A stretch of 64,000 bases of DNA from Streptomyces triticisoli (lineage in GTDB: Bacteria > Actinomycetota > Actinomycetes > Streptomycetales > Streptomycetaceae), in NCBI RefSeq assembly GCF_003270085.1, contig NZ_QFDQ01000116.1:1-64000 (forward strand), written 5' to 3'. The notes beneath the pieces are model-generated. The model made no database searches. It saw only the letters and a program-made list of their open reading frames with translations, and was not told where the DNA came from. This document shows, one piece after another, positions 27,804-36,468 of this stretch. Numbering within the stretch: the first letter of the stretch is position 1; each line of letters opens with the position of its first letter. The position numbers and the translations under genes are program-made.

Positions 27804-29018
27804 ATGTTTGCCGCTGCTTCGTCTTCCGGACAGAACAGAACGCCGCTCCCCCCGGCCCAGTCGCCGGCCCCCGGGGTGCCGAGTCCGCGCGGATCCGTTG
27901 AGACCGGTGGGAGATCCGGCAAGGTGAACGGAGGATCCGGCACGCAGCGCGACGCGTTCTTCGACAACGTCAAGTACGTGGCGATCGTGCTGGTGGCGGT
28001 GGCGCATGCCTGGGAGCCGCTGAAAGAGGACAGCCGGGTCCTGTCGGCCCTCTACTTGTTCGTGTACGCCTTCCACATGCCGGCGTTCATCATCGTCTCC
28101 GGCTTCTTCTCCCGCAGTTTCGACACCCGGCCCGACCGGCTCAAGCGGCTGGTCACCGGCGTCGTCGTGCCGTACATCGTCTTCGAGACCGTCTACACGC
28201 TCTTCAGGCGCTACGTCGGCCACAGCCCGGACCAGGAGATCAGCCTCCTCGACCCGTGGTTCCTGACCTGGTTCCTGTGCGCCCTGTTCATCTGGCGGCT
28301 GACCACCCCCCTGTGGAAGCTGGTCCGTTGGCCACTGCCGATCGCGCTCGGCATCGCCATGCTGGCGTCGCTCAGCCCGGACATCGGCAACGACCTGGAC
28401 CTGCAGCGGGTCCTGCAGTTCCTGCCGTTCTTCGTGCTGGGCCTGGGGCTGGGGCCCGAGCACTTCACGCTCGTACGCCGCCGCTCGGTGCGGATCGCGT
28501 CGGTGCCGGTGGTCGCGGCGGCGCTGTTCGTCGGCTGGTGGGCGGTGCCGCGGATGAACACCGCCTGGTTCTACCACCGTTCCTCCGCGCAGGAGCTGGG
28601 TGCGCCCTGGTGGGCCGGCCCGGTCATGACGCTCGCTCTGTTCGGATGCTCGCTGGTGCTGACCGCCTGCTTCTTCGCCTGGGTGCCGGGCCGCCGGACC
28701 TGGTTCACGGCACTCGGCGCGGGCACGCTCTACGGCTATCTGTTGCACGGCTTCCTCACCAAGAGCGCCGACTACCGGGGCTGGGTGGACCACACCTGGC
28801 TGCACGGCCCGCTCGGCTGGCTCCTCGTCTCCACTCTCACGGCGGTGGCCGTCACGCTGCTGTGCACGCAGCCCGTGCGGCGGGTCTTCCGCTGTGTGAT
28901 GGAGCCCGAGATGAAGTGGGCCTTCAAGCAGGACCCGGGCGAACAGGCCCGCGCACGCCAACAGGCGGGGCAGCGGCCGGAGCACGGGAAGACCGGGGCC
29001 GTCGCCGTCGGCTCCTAG
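27804..29018 (+). CDS. Membrane acyltransferase (acyltransferase-3 / fucose acetyltransferase type)
   Basis: 404 residues. After a disordered Pro/Ser/Gly-rich 45-residue N-terminus come about ten membrane helices. The acyltransferase-3 start is RDAFFDNVKYVAIVLVAVAHAWEPL, where the His is the likely catalytic base, followed by YAFHMPAFIIVSGFFSRS and WFLTWFLCALFIWRL. Family members O-acylate sugars or lipids at the membrane; the substrate cannot be told. ATG 27804 is supported by the leaderless promoter; upstream frame has no homology. The C-terminus is a basic Gln/Arg-rich tail. It is convergent with the DUF6177 gene. Confidence 0.88.
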   Translation: MFAAASSSGQNRTPLPPAQSPAPGVPSPRGSVETGGRSGKVNGGSGTQRDAFFDNVKYVAIVLVAVAHAWEPLKEDSRVLSALYLFVYAFHMPAFIIVSGFFSRSFDTRPDRLKRLVTGVVVPYIVFETVYTLFRRYVGHSPDQEISLLDPWFLTWFLCALFIWRLTTPLWKLVRWPLPIALGIAMLASLSPDIGNDLDLQRVLQFLPFFVLGLGLGPEHFTLVRRRSVRIASVPVVAAALFVGWWAVPRMNTAWFYHRSSAQELGAPWWAGPVMTLALFGCSLVLTACFFAWVPGRRTWFTALGAGTLYGYLLHGFLTKSADYRGWVDHTWLHGPLGWLLVSTLTAVAVTLLCTQPVRRVFRCVMEPEMKWAFKQDPGEQARARQQAGQRPEHGKTGAVAVGS

Positions 29019-29022
29019 TGCC

Positions 29023-29059
29023 CCGGCCCGCCCGATGTGTGGCGCCTCAGGCGGGCCGG
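29023..29059. terminator. Convergent hairpin overlapping the DUF6177 stop
   Basis: CCGGCCCGCC (29023-29032) pairs perfectly with GGCGGGCCGG (29050-29059), loop 17 bases. One arm is the last codons of the DUF6177 gene, the other lies just past the acyltransferase stop, so it could end transcription from both sides. Confidence 0.6.
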
Positions 29060-30477
29060 TCGCCCCTGAGATGTCGCATCAGCTGCTCGAAGTGCTGCCA
29101 GCCCGACAGGTCGGACGGGTCGCCGGGGAAGGCGTAGTACAGCGCCGGGCGGGTGCGCGGGCCCAGTTCGCGTGGCGGCTGCGCGAGCGGGGTGCGCCGG
29201 GCCCGGTCGCCGGGCAGGGCGCGGACCTCCTCGGCGCCCAGGACGAAGGCGTACGGGACGCCCGGGCCCTCGAAGCGCGGCGGCACCGACAGGTCGCGGC
29301 GGGCCCTGCGGATCTGCACCAGCATGGACTGCAGGTCGTGCCGGGTGGCGAGGGCCTCCGCGGCCCGGGGCACCGCGTCCGCCGGTACCTCCTCCCCGGG
29401 GCCGTAGCCGAACGCCAGCGTGACGTCCTCCTCCACGCCGCCCTTCGTGCGGGAGACACGGACCGTGGCCAGCCCCGGGCGCTCCGGACTGCCGACGACC
29501 ACCAGCCAGGTCGGCTCGGGTGCCCGCTCGCGGGCCACGTCCGTGAGCTGCCGCGGCGACCAGGGCAGGTTGACGGGCTCCTCCGTGCCCCAGCCGGCCG
29601 GCGGCTCGCCGGTGAGCTCGCGCCACACGGCCTCCAGGGCGCCGCCGAGGACCAGGCGCTCGTCGGCGGGGTGGACGGCGCGGTAGGAGACGGCGAGCTG
29701 GCGTTCGCCCGTGTCCGCGATGTCCCGGGTGAAGGCCCCGGCGACCGGGGTGCGCGGGTCGTCGGCGGTGGCCTCGGGCGACTGGACGGCCGCGAACAGG
29801 CCGTTGTTCCAATCCAGTACGGCCCCGGACAGGCCGTCGTAGTAACCGTCCTTGTCGTCCTGCACGACCCACCGCGAGGGCCAGCCCGGCAGGTTGGCGC
29901 GCACCGCCGGGGAGAGAAGGGTGCCGGGCGGCGTGACGATCTGCAGGCCGAGTTCGGCGTCGGCCGCCGCCCGGAAGGCGTCCGCGAGCCAGGCGGTCAT
30001 CGCGACCACCGGGCGGTCCTGGATGACGACGGCGACCTTGTCGGTGAGCACGTCCACGGCGGGCTGTGCGGCGGCCGGCGCGGGCACCGCGCTCACCCCG
30101 TCCGTCCGCACCACGGCCAGCGACCGCGCGGCCCGCGGGGGCCAGGCGGTGCCGCCGACGAGCGTGGCCAGCCGGGCCGCGAAAGTGCCGGCGAGTTCCT
30201 CGCCCTCCTTGACGCCGGTGGTGGCGCGGGCCTCGGTCCACCAGTACGGCACCTCCGGCTCACTCGCCCCGAGCAGCCGCCGGGCCTCGCCCCTGACCTG
30301 CACGAGCAGCGGTGCCTCGATGGAGACGAGGGGCCGTCCCCGCTCGTCGCAGAGCCGCACCACCGCGCCGTCGCCCTCGGCGTCCACCAGCTTGTCGGGG
30401 CCGCCGGAGAGCAGGCCCGCGAGCACGCTCAGCGGGTCTGGCATCCTCTGGGTCAGGGCGATGACGTCCTTGGTCAT
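29047..30477 (-). CDS. DUF6177-family type VII secretion-associated protein
   Basis: 476 residues, soluble, no signal peptide or membrane helix. It starts MTKDVIALTQRMPDPLSVLA and contains VDVLTDKVAVVIQDRPVVAMTAWLADAFRAA, PSRWVVQDDKDGYYDGLSGAVLDW and a C-terminal YYAFPGDPSDLSGWQHFEQL segment that I recognise from DUF6177 proteins coded beside eccC in Streptomyces type VII loci. The biochemical role is unknown; position suggests help in substrate handling or assembly. It starts 7 bases after the eccC stop, so the two are co-transcribed. ATG at 30477 is preceded by a weak GGTGAACC. Confidence 0.75.
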   Translation of the reverse strand: MTKDVIALTQRMPDPLSVLAGLLSGGPDKLVDAEGDGAVVRLCDERGRPLVSIEAPLLVQVRGEARRLLGASEPEVPYWWTEARATTGVKEGEELAGTFAARLATLVGGTAWPPRAARSLAVVRTDGVSAVPAPAAAQPAVDVLTDKVAVVIQDRPVVAMTAWLADAFRAAADAELGLQIVTPPGTLLSPAVRANLPGWPSRWVVQDDKDGYYDGLSGAVLDWNNGLFAAVQSPEATADDPRTPVAGAFTRDIADTGERQLAVSYRAVHPADERLVLGGALEAVWRELTGEPPAGWGTEEPVNLPWSPRQLTDVARERAPEPTWLVVVGSPERPGLATVRVSRTKGGVEEDVTLAFGYGPGEEVPADAVPRAAEALATRHDLQSMLVQIRRARRDLSVPPRFEGPGVPYAFVLGAEEVRALPGDRARRTPLAQPPRELGPRTRPALYYAFPGDPSDLSGWQHFEQLMRHLRGDRPA

Positions 30478-30484
30478 GAGGGGT

Positions 30485-33400
30485 TCACCTGTTCCCGGCG
30501 TGGACGGTCTGGATCAGTCGGCTGGGCTCTCCCCTGCGGACCAGCACGCCGCGCCCGGGCGGCTGGTGGCTGGGGTACACGCCGGGGAAGAGCTGGCCCT
30601 CGCTGCGGTCCCCGGACATCACCAGCGCCGAGGCGCCGGACTCGCGCAGGCCCTGCAGCAGCGGCTCGTACAGGCCGCGCGAGGCGCCGGCGACCCGGCG
30701 GGTGAGGACGAAGTGCAGGCCGATGTCGACGGCGGAGGGGATGTACGGCACGAAGGGCGCGAGCGGCTGCTGGCCCGCGGTGGTGAGGACGTCGTAGTCG
30801 TCGACGAGGATCACGATGCGCGGGCCCGAGCCCCAGCTGCCGGGTTCCAGGTCGGCGGGGTCGGCGGTCTCGTCCGGCAGCCGCTTCTCCAGTTCGGCGG
30901 CGATGCCGGTGGCCAGGGCCCCGCACAGTCTGGCGTTGTAGGCGTAGCCGCCGCGGTACTCCTCGGGGACGGCACCGCGCAGTCCGCGGCGGGGGTCCAT
31001 GATGCCGAAGACCAGTTCGTCGTCGCCGTAGCGCTCGATCAGGCCCTCGGCGATCGCCTTGAGCAGGCTGGTCTTGCCGCACTCGCTGTCACCCATGATC
31101 AGCAGGTGCTGGTCGTGTGCGAACAGGTCGAGCAGGACGGGCGCCAGCCTCGTCTGGTCCAGGCCGATGGGCACCCGGCGCGGCTCGGCCGCCGGGCCGG
31201 GCAGCAGGTGCGGCTCCAGGACGTGCGGCAGCACCCGGACCGGCTGGGCGACCTCGCCGGTCCAGGTGGCGCGGACGGTACGGGCCGTGCGCTCCAGGAC
31301 CGCGCCGAGGTCGGCGGTGTCGGCGAGGCCGTCGGTGCGGCCCAGGGCGACCTGCGCGAACAGCTTGCCGTCGGTGAGGACGCGGCCCTTCTCCTCGGGC
31401 GAGAGCGTCTCGGCGAGCTTGCGGTCGATGCTGGACTCGCTGGGGTCGTTCAGCCGCAGTTCGACGCGGGTGCCGAACTGGGACTGGGTGGCGATGCGCA
31501 CGTCGTTCCAGCGCAGCATGGAGGCGACGACGTGGATGCCGTAGCCGCTGCCGCGCTTGAGGATGTCGACGACCGTGTCGTCCAGTTCCTCGAAGTCGTC
31601 GCGCAGCGCGCCGAAGCCGTCGATGAGCAGCACGATCTCCGTGGAGGCCAGTTCGGGCAGCCGGCCCGCGGCGCGCAAGGTGCGCAGCTGTTCCAGGGAG
31701 TCGATGTTGTGGACGCGGAACAGTTCCTCGCGCTGGTCGAGCATGTCGCGCACGGAGTCGACGGTGCGGGCGGCGCGCTCGCGGTCGGCGCGGCCGGCGA
31801 CCCCGCCGACGTGCGGCAGCCCGGCGAGGGCCTGCAGACCGCCGCCGACCAGGTCCAGGCCGTAGACGCCGACCTCCTGCGGGGTGTGTGTCAGGGCCAG
31901 GGACAGGGCGAGCGTGCGCAGCAGGGTGGTCTTGCCGGACTGGGGGCCGCCGATGACGGCCGCGTGGCCGCCGGCGACCGTGAGGTCCAGGTACCACTTG
32001 CCCTGCCACTGTCTGGTCGGGTCGTCGAGGATGCCCAGCGGAACCCGGAGCGGGCCGCGGCGCCCCGCCAGCTGCATGCCGCGCGCGCCCACCTCCACCG
32101 GTCCCGCGACCTTGTCGAGGGAGACGGCCTCGGGCAGCGGGGGCAGCCAGATCCGGCGTACGGTGCGGGCGCCGGCGCTCTCGATCCGCTCGACGAGGAC
32201 ACCCATCTCGGTCGGCCCGGTCTCCCGGCGCCGCACCTGCGGCTCCTCGGCTCCCGTGGTCTCCTCCTGGCCGAGGGTGTTGTACGCCTCGTACTCCAGG
32301 GCGAGCGGCCCGGTCTCCTCCGTCTCGTGCCGTACCGGGCCGCGGTAGGCACCGGAGACGTAGCCGGCCTTGAACCGCTCGTAGTGGCTGGTGTCGACCT
32401 TGAGGTAGCCGAAGCCGGGCAGCGGCGGCAGGTGGAAGGCGTCGGTGGTGTCCAGGACCGTACGGGACTCGTCGGCGGAGAAGGTGCGCAGGCCCAGCCG
32501 GTACGACAGGTAGGTGTCCAGGCCCTTCAGCTTGCCGCCCTCGATGCGCTGGCTGGACAGCAGCAGGTGCACGCCGATGGACCGGCCGATGCGGCCGATG
32601 GACAGGAACAGGTCGATGAAGTCCGGTTTGGCGGTGAGGAGTTCGCCGAACTCGTCGATGACCACGAACAGGTGCGGCAGCGGTTCGAGGTCGGGGCGTT
32701 TCTCCGCGCGCAGCGCGGCGTAGTGGCCGATGTCGGCGACGTTGCCGGCGTCCTTGAGTACCTGCTGGCGGCGCTTGACCTCGCCGGCGAGCGAGGCGTG
32801 GACGCGTTCGACGAGGCCGGCCTGGTTCTCCAGGTTGGTGATCACGCCGGCGACGTGCGGCAGGCCCGCGAACGGGGCGAAGGTGGCGCCGCCCTTGTAG
32901 TCGACGAGGACGAGGGCGAGGTCCTCCGGCGGGTGGGTGGCGACCAGGGCGAGGACCAGGGTGCGCAGCAGTTCGGACTTGCCGGAGCCGGTGGCGCCGA
33001 CGCACAGGCCGTGCGGGCCCATGCCGAGCTCGGAGGACTCCTTGAGGTCGAGCAGGACCGGTTCGCGGGAGTCGCTGACGCCGATGGGCACGCGCAGGAA
33101 GGCGCGTTCGCCGCGCGGCGCCCACAGCCGGTCCAGGTCGGGGCGGGCCACGTCGTCGATGCCGAGCAGGCCGGCGAAGTCGACCGGGCCGGCCAGCGGG
33201 GCGTCGGCGGCGCCCGCGGAGTCGGCGGACAGCCGCAGCGGGGCGAGCATGCGGGCCAGGCCCTCGGCGAAGGGCGCGCCGGCCTCGTCGACCGTGCCGT
33301 GGGCGCTGATCGGCTCGCTCTCGCGCAGGTCCTCGATGACGACCCGCTCGTCCTCCACGGTGATGCGCACGCCCACGCTGCCGGGCTCCTGGACGCGTTC

Positions 33401-34468
33401 GTCGAGCAGGTGCAGCACGGTGACGCCCAGGTCGCGCAGGCTCAACGCGTCGTCGGGAGTGGGCAGTTCGACGGCATCGTCCCCGTGTCCGTCGGCGACG
33501 ACGAGCAGCCGGGAGGTCAGGGCGAGGGCGTCCTTGCCGGACAGGCCGCGGCGCACCTCGGCGGCGTAGGAGGCGCGGCGGCGCAGTTCGGGGCCGATCT
33601 GCCGGGCCAGTTGGGGCAGGGAGGGCGCGATGCGGCGGGCGGCGACGGGGCCGTCGAACTGCTCACTGTCGAGCAGGTGCGGCAGCCACTTGGCCCACTC
33701 CCAATCGGCGATCCGGTCGCCGGGGGCCGCGAGTGCCAGGCCCACGTCGTCGGGGGCGTGCGTGGCGGCGGCCTGCACCATCAGGGCGCGGACGACGCGG
33801 AGGGTGTCCTCGCGGCGGCCGATGACGCTGACGTTGCCGACGCGGTCGAGCGGGACGGTGAGCGGCAGTTCGGTGCCGGTGCTGAAGCGGGCCATCAGCG
33901 CGGAGGCCTCGTTCAGCATGAACTCGTCGGGCGGGGTGAGCACGGAGGAGCCCTGCCGGCCCACCTTCAGGTCCCGTACCGGCATCTCACCGGTGCCGAC
34001 CCGCACCCGCAGGAAGTCCGCGTCGAGCCTGCGCCGCTCCCACAGCCGGGCGGGGTCGCGCACGATGTCGTACAGGGCGTCCGGCGGCGGATTGAGCACC
34101 TGGGCCCGCTCGCGCCGCTCCCGCTCCTCGGCGGACAGCTCCTCCCGCAGGTCCTCCAGGTAGGCGAGGTAGGCCTCGCGCTGGGTGCGGCGGGTGCGCT
34201 GGGCCTTGCCGCGCTGGGAGAGCAGCAGGGCGAGGGAGCCGACCAGGGTCACCACGAGGATGATCGCGCCCAGTCCCGCGAACTGGGTGTTGCGGATGAC
34301 CGTCATCATCACGACGGACGACATCACGCCGGCGACCGGCAGCAGTGAGGTGGCGACGGAACCGGCCTTGCCCTCGGGCAGGTTGGGCGGCGCCTCGATG
34401 GTGCGCGGCTCGGGTGCGGCCGGGGGCCGGGTGGTGCGGGCCGGGCGGTGGATCAGTCGGGTGCTCAT
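30485..34468 (-). CDS. eccC: Type VII secretion ATPase EccC (three FtsK/SpoIIIE domains)
   Basis: 1327 residues, the full length of a single-chain EccC. Two membrane helices lie at about 37-58 and 63-84. Three P-loop domains follow: GATGSGKS at 491-498, GGPQSGKT at 840-847 and GDSECGKT at 1126-1133; the first also has a Walker B region (HLFVVIDEFGELL). EccC is the motor that recognises WXG100 substrates and drives export through EccB/C/D/E. None of those partners nor esxAB are in this window, so function depends on genes elsewhere. It lies 43 bases after the chimeric ALDH-MinD gene and 7 bases before the DUF6177 gene on the same strand, so all three probably form one operon. Confidence 0.94.
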   Translation of the reverse strand: MSTRLIHRPARTTRPPAAPEPRTIEAPPNLPEGKAGSVATSLLPVAGVMSSVVMMTVIRNTQFAGLGAIILVVTLVGSLALLLSQRGKAQRTRRTQREAYLAYLEDLREELSAEERERRERAQVLNPPPDALYDIVRDPARLWERRRLDADFLRVRVGTGEMPVRDLKVGRQGSSVLTPPDEFMLNEASALMARFSTGTELPLTVPLDRVGNVSVIGRREDTLRVVRALMVQAAATHAPDDVGLALAAPGDRIADWEWAKWLPHLLDSEQFDGPVAARRIAPSLPQLARQIGPELRRRASYAAEVRRGLSGKDALALTSRLLVVADGHGDDAVELPTPDDALSLRDLGVTVLHLLDERVQEPGSVGVRITVEDERVVIEDLRESEPISAHGTVDEAGAPFAEGLARMLAPLRLSADSAGAADAPLAGPVDFAGLLGIDDVARPDLDRLWAPRGERAFLRVPIGVSDSREPVLLDLKESSELGMGPHGLCVGATGSGKSELLRTLVLALVATHPPEDLALVLVDYKGGATFAPFAGLPHVAGVITNLENQAGLVERVHASLAGEVKRRQQVLKDAGNVADIGHYAALRAEKRPDLEPLPHLFVVIDEFGELLTAKPDFIDLFLSIGRIGRSIGVHLLLSSQRIEGGKLKGLDTYLSYRLGLRTFSADESRTVLDTTDAFHLPPLPGFGYLKVDTSHYERFKAGYVSGAYRGPVRHETEETGPLALEYEAYNTLGQEETTGAEEPQVRRRETGPTEMGVLVERIESAGARTVRRIWLPPLPEAVSLDKVAGPVEVGARGMQLAGRRGPLRVPLGILDDPTRQWQGKWYLDLTVAGGHAAVIGGPQSGKTTLLRTLALSLALTHTPQEVGVYGLDLVGGGLQALAGLPHVGGVAGRADRERAARTVDSVRDMLDQREELFRVHNIDSLEQLRTLRAAGRLPELASTEIVLLIDGFGALRDDFEELDDTVVDILKRGSGYGIHVVASMLRWNDVRIATQSQFGTRVELRLNDPSESSIDRKLAETLSPEEKGRVLTDGKLFAQVALGRTDGLADTADLGAVLERTARTVRATWTGEVAQPVRVLPHVLEPHLLPGPAAEPRRVPIGLDQTRLAPVLLDLFAHDQHLLIMGDSECGKTSLLKAIAEGLIERYGDDELVFGIMDPRRGLRGAVPEEYRGGYAYNARLCGALATGIAAELEKRLPDETADPADLEPGSWGSGPRIVILVDDYDVLTTAGQQPLAPFVPYIPSAVDIGLHFVLTRRVAGASRGLYEPLLQGLRESGASALVMSGDRSEGQLFPGVYPSHQPPGRGVLVRRGEPSRLIQTVHAGNR

Positions 34469-34511
34469 CGTGTGTGCCTCGTCCTCGGGTTTCCTTTCCG
34501 TCTACGGGGTG

Positions 34512-35969
34512 TCAGCGGCGTTTCTGGGAGAGCTGGAAGACCTCGGCGGCGAGCCTCGTCGCGGCCTGCCGGGTGGGCCGGGCGAGGAGGTCGGTGCGGA
34601 TCGGGCCGCCGGCCGCCAGGTGCCGGTCGTACGGCAGGACGCGCACGCTCACCCCGCTGGTTTTCAGCCGCTCGGTGGCCTTGTCGAGGTCGAGTCCGGT
34701 GTGCGGCGCGGTCTCGATGAGCACGACGACGGTGGAGGCGGTGATGTCCCGGGGCAGGGCGCGCATCCACTCCAGTACGGCGTGGGTGCTGGCGACGCCC
34801 TCCAGGGTCGCGGGCGTGGTGAGCACCCGCGCCTGGGCGGCGGACAGCGCGGTGCGGGCGACCTCGGCGGGCAGGGTCTCGCAGTCGACGACGGTCACCC
34901 CGAAGTAGCGGCGCAGCGACACCATGACCCGCTCGTAGCCCTTGGTGTCGAGCATCGCCCCGACCTGGCCCTGGCTGCCGGGCAGCAGCCAGGCGTTGTC
35001 GGGCAGTTGGACGAGGTAGCCGGTGACGTCGAGCAGGGACATCTGCGGTTCGACGACCTCGGCGAGGTCGCCGGTGGTCCAGCGCAGGCTCTCCGCGCCG
35101 AGCCGGAGGGGCAGTGAGCCGAGCGCCGGGTCCGCCTCGACGACGAGCACCGGGTCCTGGCGGTAGTGCGCGTAGGTGGTGCCGAGCAGTGCGGTGACCG
35201 TGGTCTTGCCGGAGCCGCCGCGGATGGAGGTCACGGCGATCTGCCGCCCGGTGGTCACCGCCTGCTGCAGCACCTCGGCGGTGGCGGTGGCCTCGGCGAC
35301 CTCGCGCGCGGCGGAGGCGGACACGGTACGGCGGACGGCGCGCAGCGCGCGGGCGGCGAGGGGCTCGCCGTGGCGGGGCCTGGTCGCGGCCGTGGCGAGC
35401 TGTTTGTCGACGACGGGGCGGGACTCGGGGGTGGTGCGGCGGGTCTCGCTGGGTTTGAGGACGAAGGTGTTGCCGGCGGCCAGCGCCGGCGCCACCTTCC
35501 ACGAGGCCTGCAGCAGCGGGTAGTTCCAGGGGGCGATGAGCGCGCACACCCCGACCGGCTGGTAGACGACACGGCTGAGGACGTCCGGGCCGACGTCCAC
35601 GACCCGGCCGCCGTCCTTGCCCGCGAGTTCGGCGTAGTAGCGGAAGGCGTTCGCCACGTCCTCCACGTCGAAGCGGCCCTCGGCCAGCGTCTTGCCGGTG
35701 TCGAGGGTCTCGGTGCGGGCGATCTCCTCCTTGTCCCGCAGCAGCAGGTCGTGGACACGGAGCAGCAGGTCGGCGCGGTGGCGGGTGGGGGTGTTCGCCC
35801 AGTCCTCCTCGTCGAAGGCACGCCGGGCGGCGCGCACCGCGCGGTCCACATCGGTGGAGTCGGCCTCTGCGACGGTGGTGATGACCGAGGCGTCGTACGG
35901 GTTGACCACATCCCGCCGTCCGCCGGCCGCCGCCTGCGTCCACTCGCCGTCGATGTACAGCTCGCCCAC
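34512..35969 (-). CDS. Chimera: aldehyde dehydrogenase N-terminus fused in frame to MinD/EspI-like ATPase
   Basis: 485 residues. Residues 1-175 are a betaine/aminobutyraldehyde-type aldehyde dehydrogenase N-terminus: NPYDASVI, the APWNYP motif at 146-151 and KPSE at 172-175. The homology stops right after KPSE; the expected ELGGK and catalytic Cys regions are absent. From about residue 177 the chain continues without a stop as a MinD/EspI-like ATPase of the type coded beside eccC: a deviant P-loop IRGGSGKTT near 249-257, VVEADPALGSLPLRLG and a C-terminal LARPTRQAATRLAAEVFQLSQ. The GTG at 35969 keeps the dehydrogenase's strong AGGAGG. The joint falls near 35440-35455. The dehydrogenase half cannot be active; the ATPase half may have lost its own N-terminus. 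I read this as a rearrangement breakpoint; misassembly is the alternative. Confidence 0.85.
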   Translation of the reverse strand: MGELYIDGEWTQAAAGGRRDVVNPYDASVITTVAEADSTDVDRAVRAARRAFDEEDWANTPTRHRADLLLRVHDLLLRDKEEIARTETLDTGKTLAEGRFDVEDVANAFRYYAELAGKDGGRVVDVGPDVLSRVVYQPVGVCALIAPWNYPLLQASWKVAPALAAGNTFVLKPSETRRTTPESRPVVDKQLATAATRPRHGEPLAARALRAVRRTVSASAAREVAEATATAEVLQQAVTTGRQIAVTSIRGGSGKTTVTALLGTTYAHYRQDPVLVVEADPALGSLPLRLGAESLRWTTGDLAEVVEPQMSLLDVTGYLVQLPDNAWLLPGSQGQVGAMLDTKGYERVMVSLRRYFGVTVVDCETLPAEVARTALSAAQARVLTTPATLEGVASTHAVLEWMRALPRDITASTVVVLIETAPHTGLDLDKATERLKTSGVSVRVLPYDRHLAAGGPIRTDLLARPTRQAATRLAAEVFQLSQKRR

Positions 35970-36468
35970 TGCGTGGCCTCCTTCGCATCAGCCGGTGCCG
36001 ACCGGTTCGGTGGTCAGCAACATGACCCATCGAGCGGTCGGCGGCCGTAGGGGCGCACCGCCGCGGGCGCGACCGGGTGGTTCGGGCGACCCGGGCGGAC
36101 CAATGACCGGGCGGGCCGGCAAGCGGTTCGCCGGTGCCGCGGCACCGGAGGCGCTGTTCACCGGTCAGTGGCCGTCCGGCCATCCGTGCCCGGAACCCGT
36201 CGTGGTGGAACGTCTGCACGACCGCGGCCGGTGCGACGACACCGAGGAGGTCGTCCAGCACCGCCGACAGGCCTGCCGGCGGCAGCCGACAGGGCACCGG
36301 AGGCCCTCGCGAACCTTCCCGGAACGGCGTGAGCGACCAGTCGGCCCTCACACGGCATGTGTTGTGGTTCATACAATAAGGGGCCTACGGTGAAATTTGT
36401 GCGGAAAGGCCCCGAACCGGCCGAGCGGCGGCACGGCCGGGGCGCTTCCGCGCGAGGAAGTGATCCCG
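35970..36468. other. Divergent control region between the chimera and the sensor phosphatase
   Basis: No gene is supported in these 499 bases. The right end contains the inverted repeat at 36360-36378 and a TACAAT (36372-36377) that could serve as the -10 of the phosphatase gene. The rest is ordinary high-GC sequence without ribosome sites in any open frame. Confidence 0.5.
36360..36378. promoter_or_regulatory. Inverted repeat TGTTGT-N7-ACAATA, possible operator
   Basis: Five of six base pairs match across a 7-base centre. The right half overlaps TACAAT, a plausible -10 on the plus strand, so a protein bound here would control the phosphatase and possibly the divergent dehydrogenase-derived gene. 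Confidence 0.3.

Noticed and set aside
29852-34348. Very long open frame (about 1498 codons) on the plus strand opposite eccC
   Set aside because: Antisense frames stay open in high-GC DNA by codon bias; the composition is Gly/Val/Gln/Asp-rich without domains, while the minus strand has three P-loops in order.
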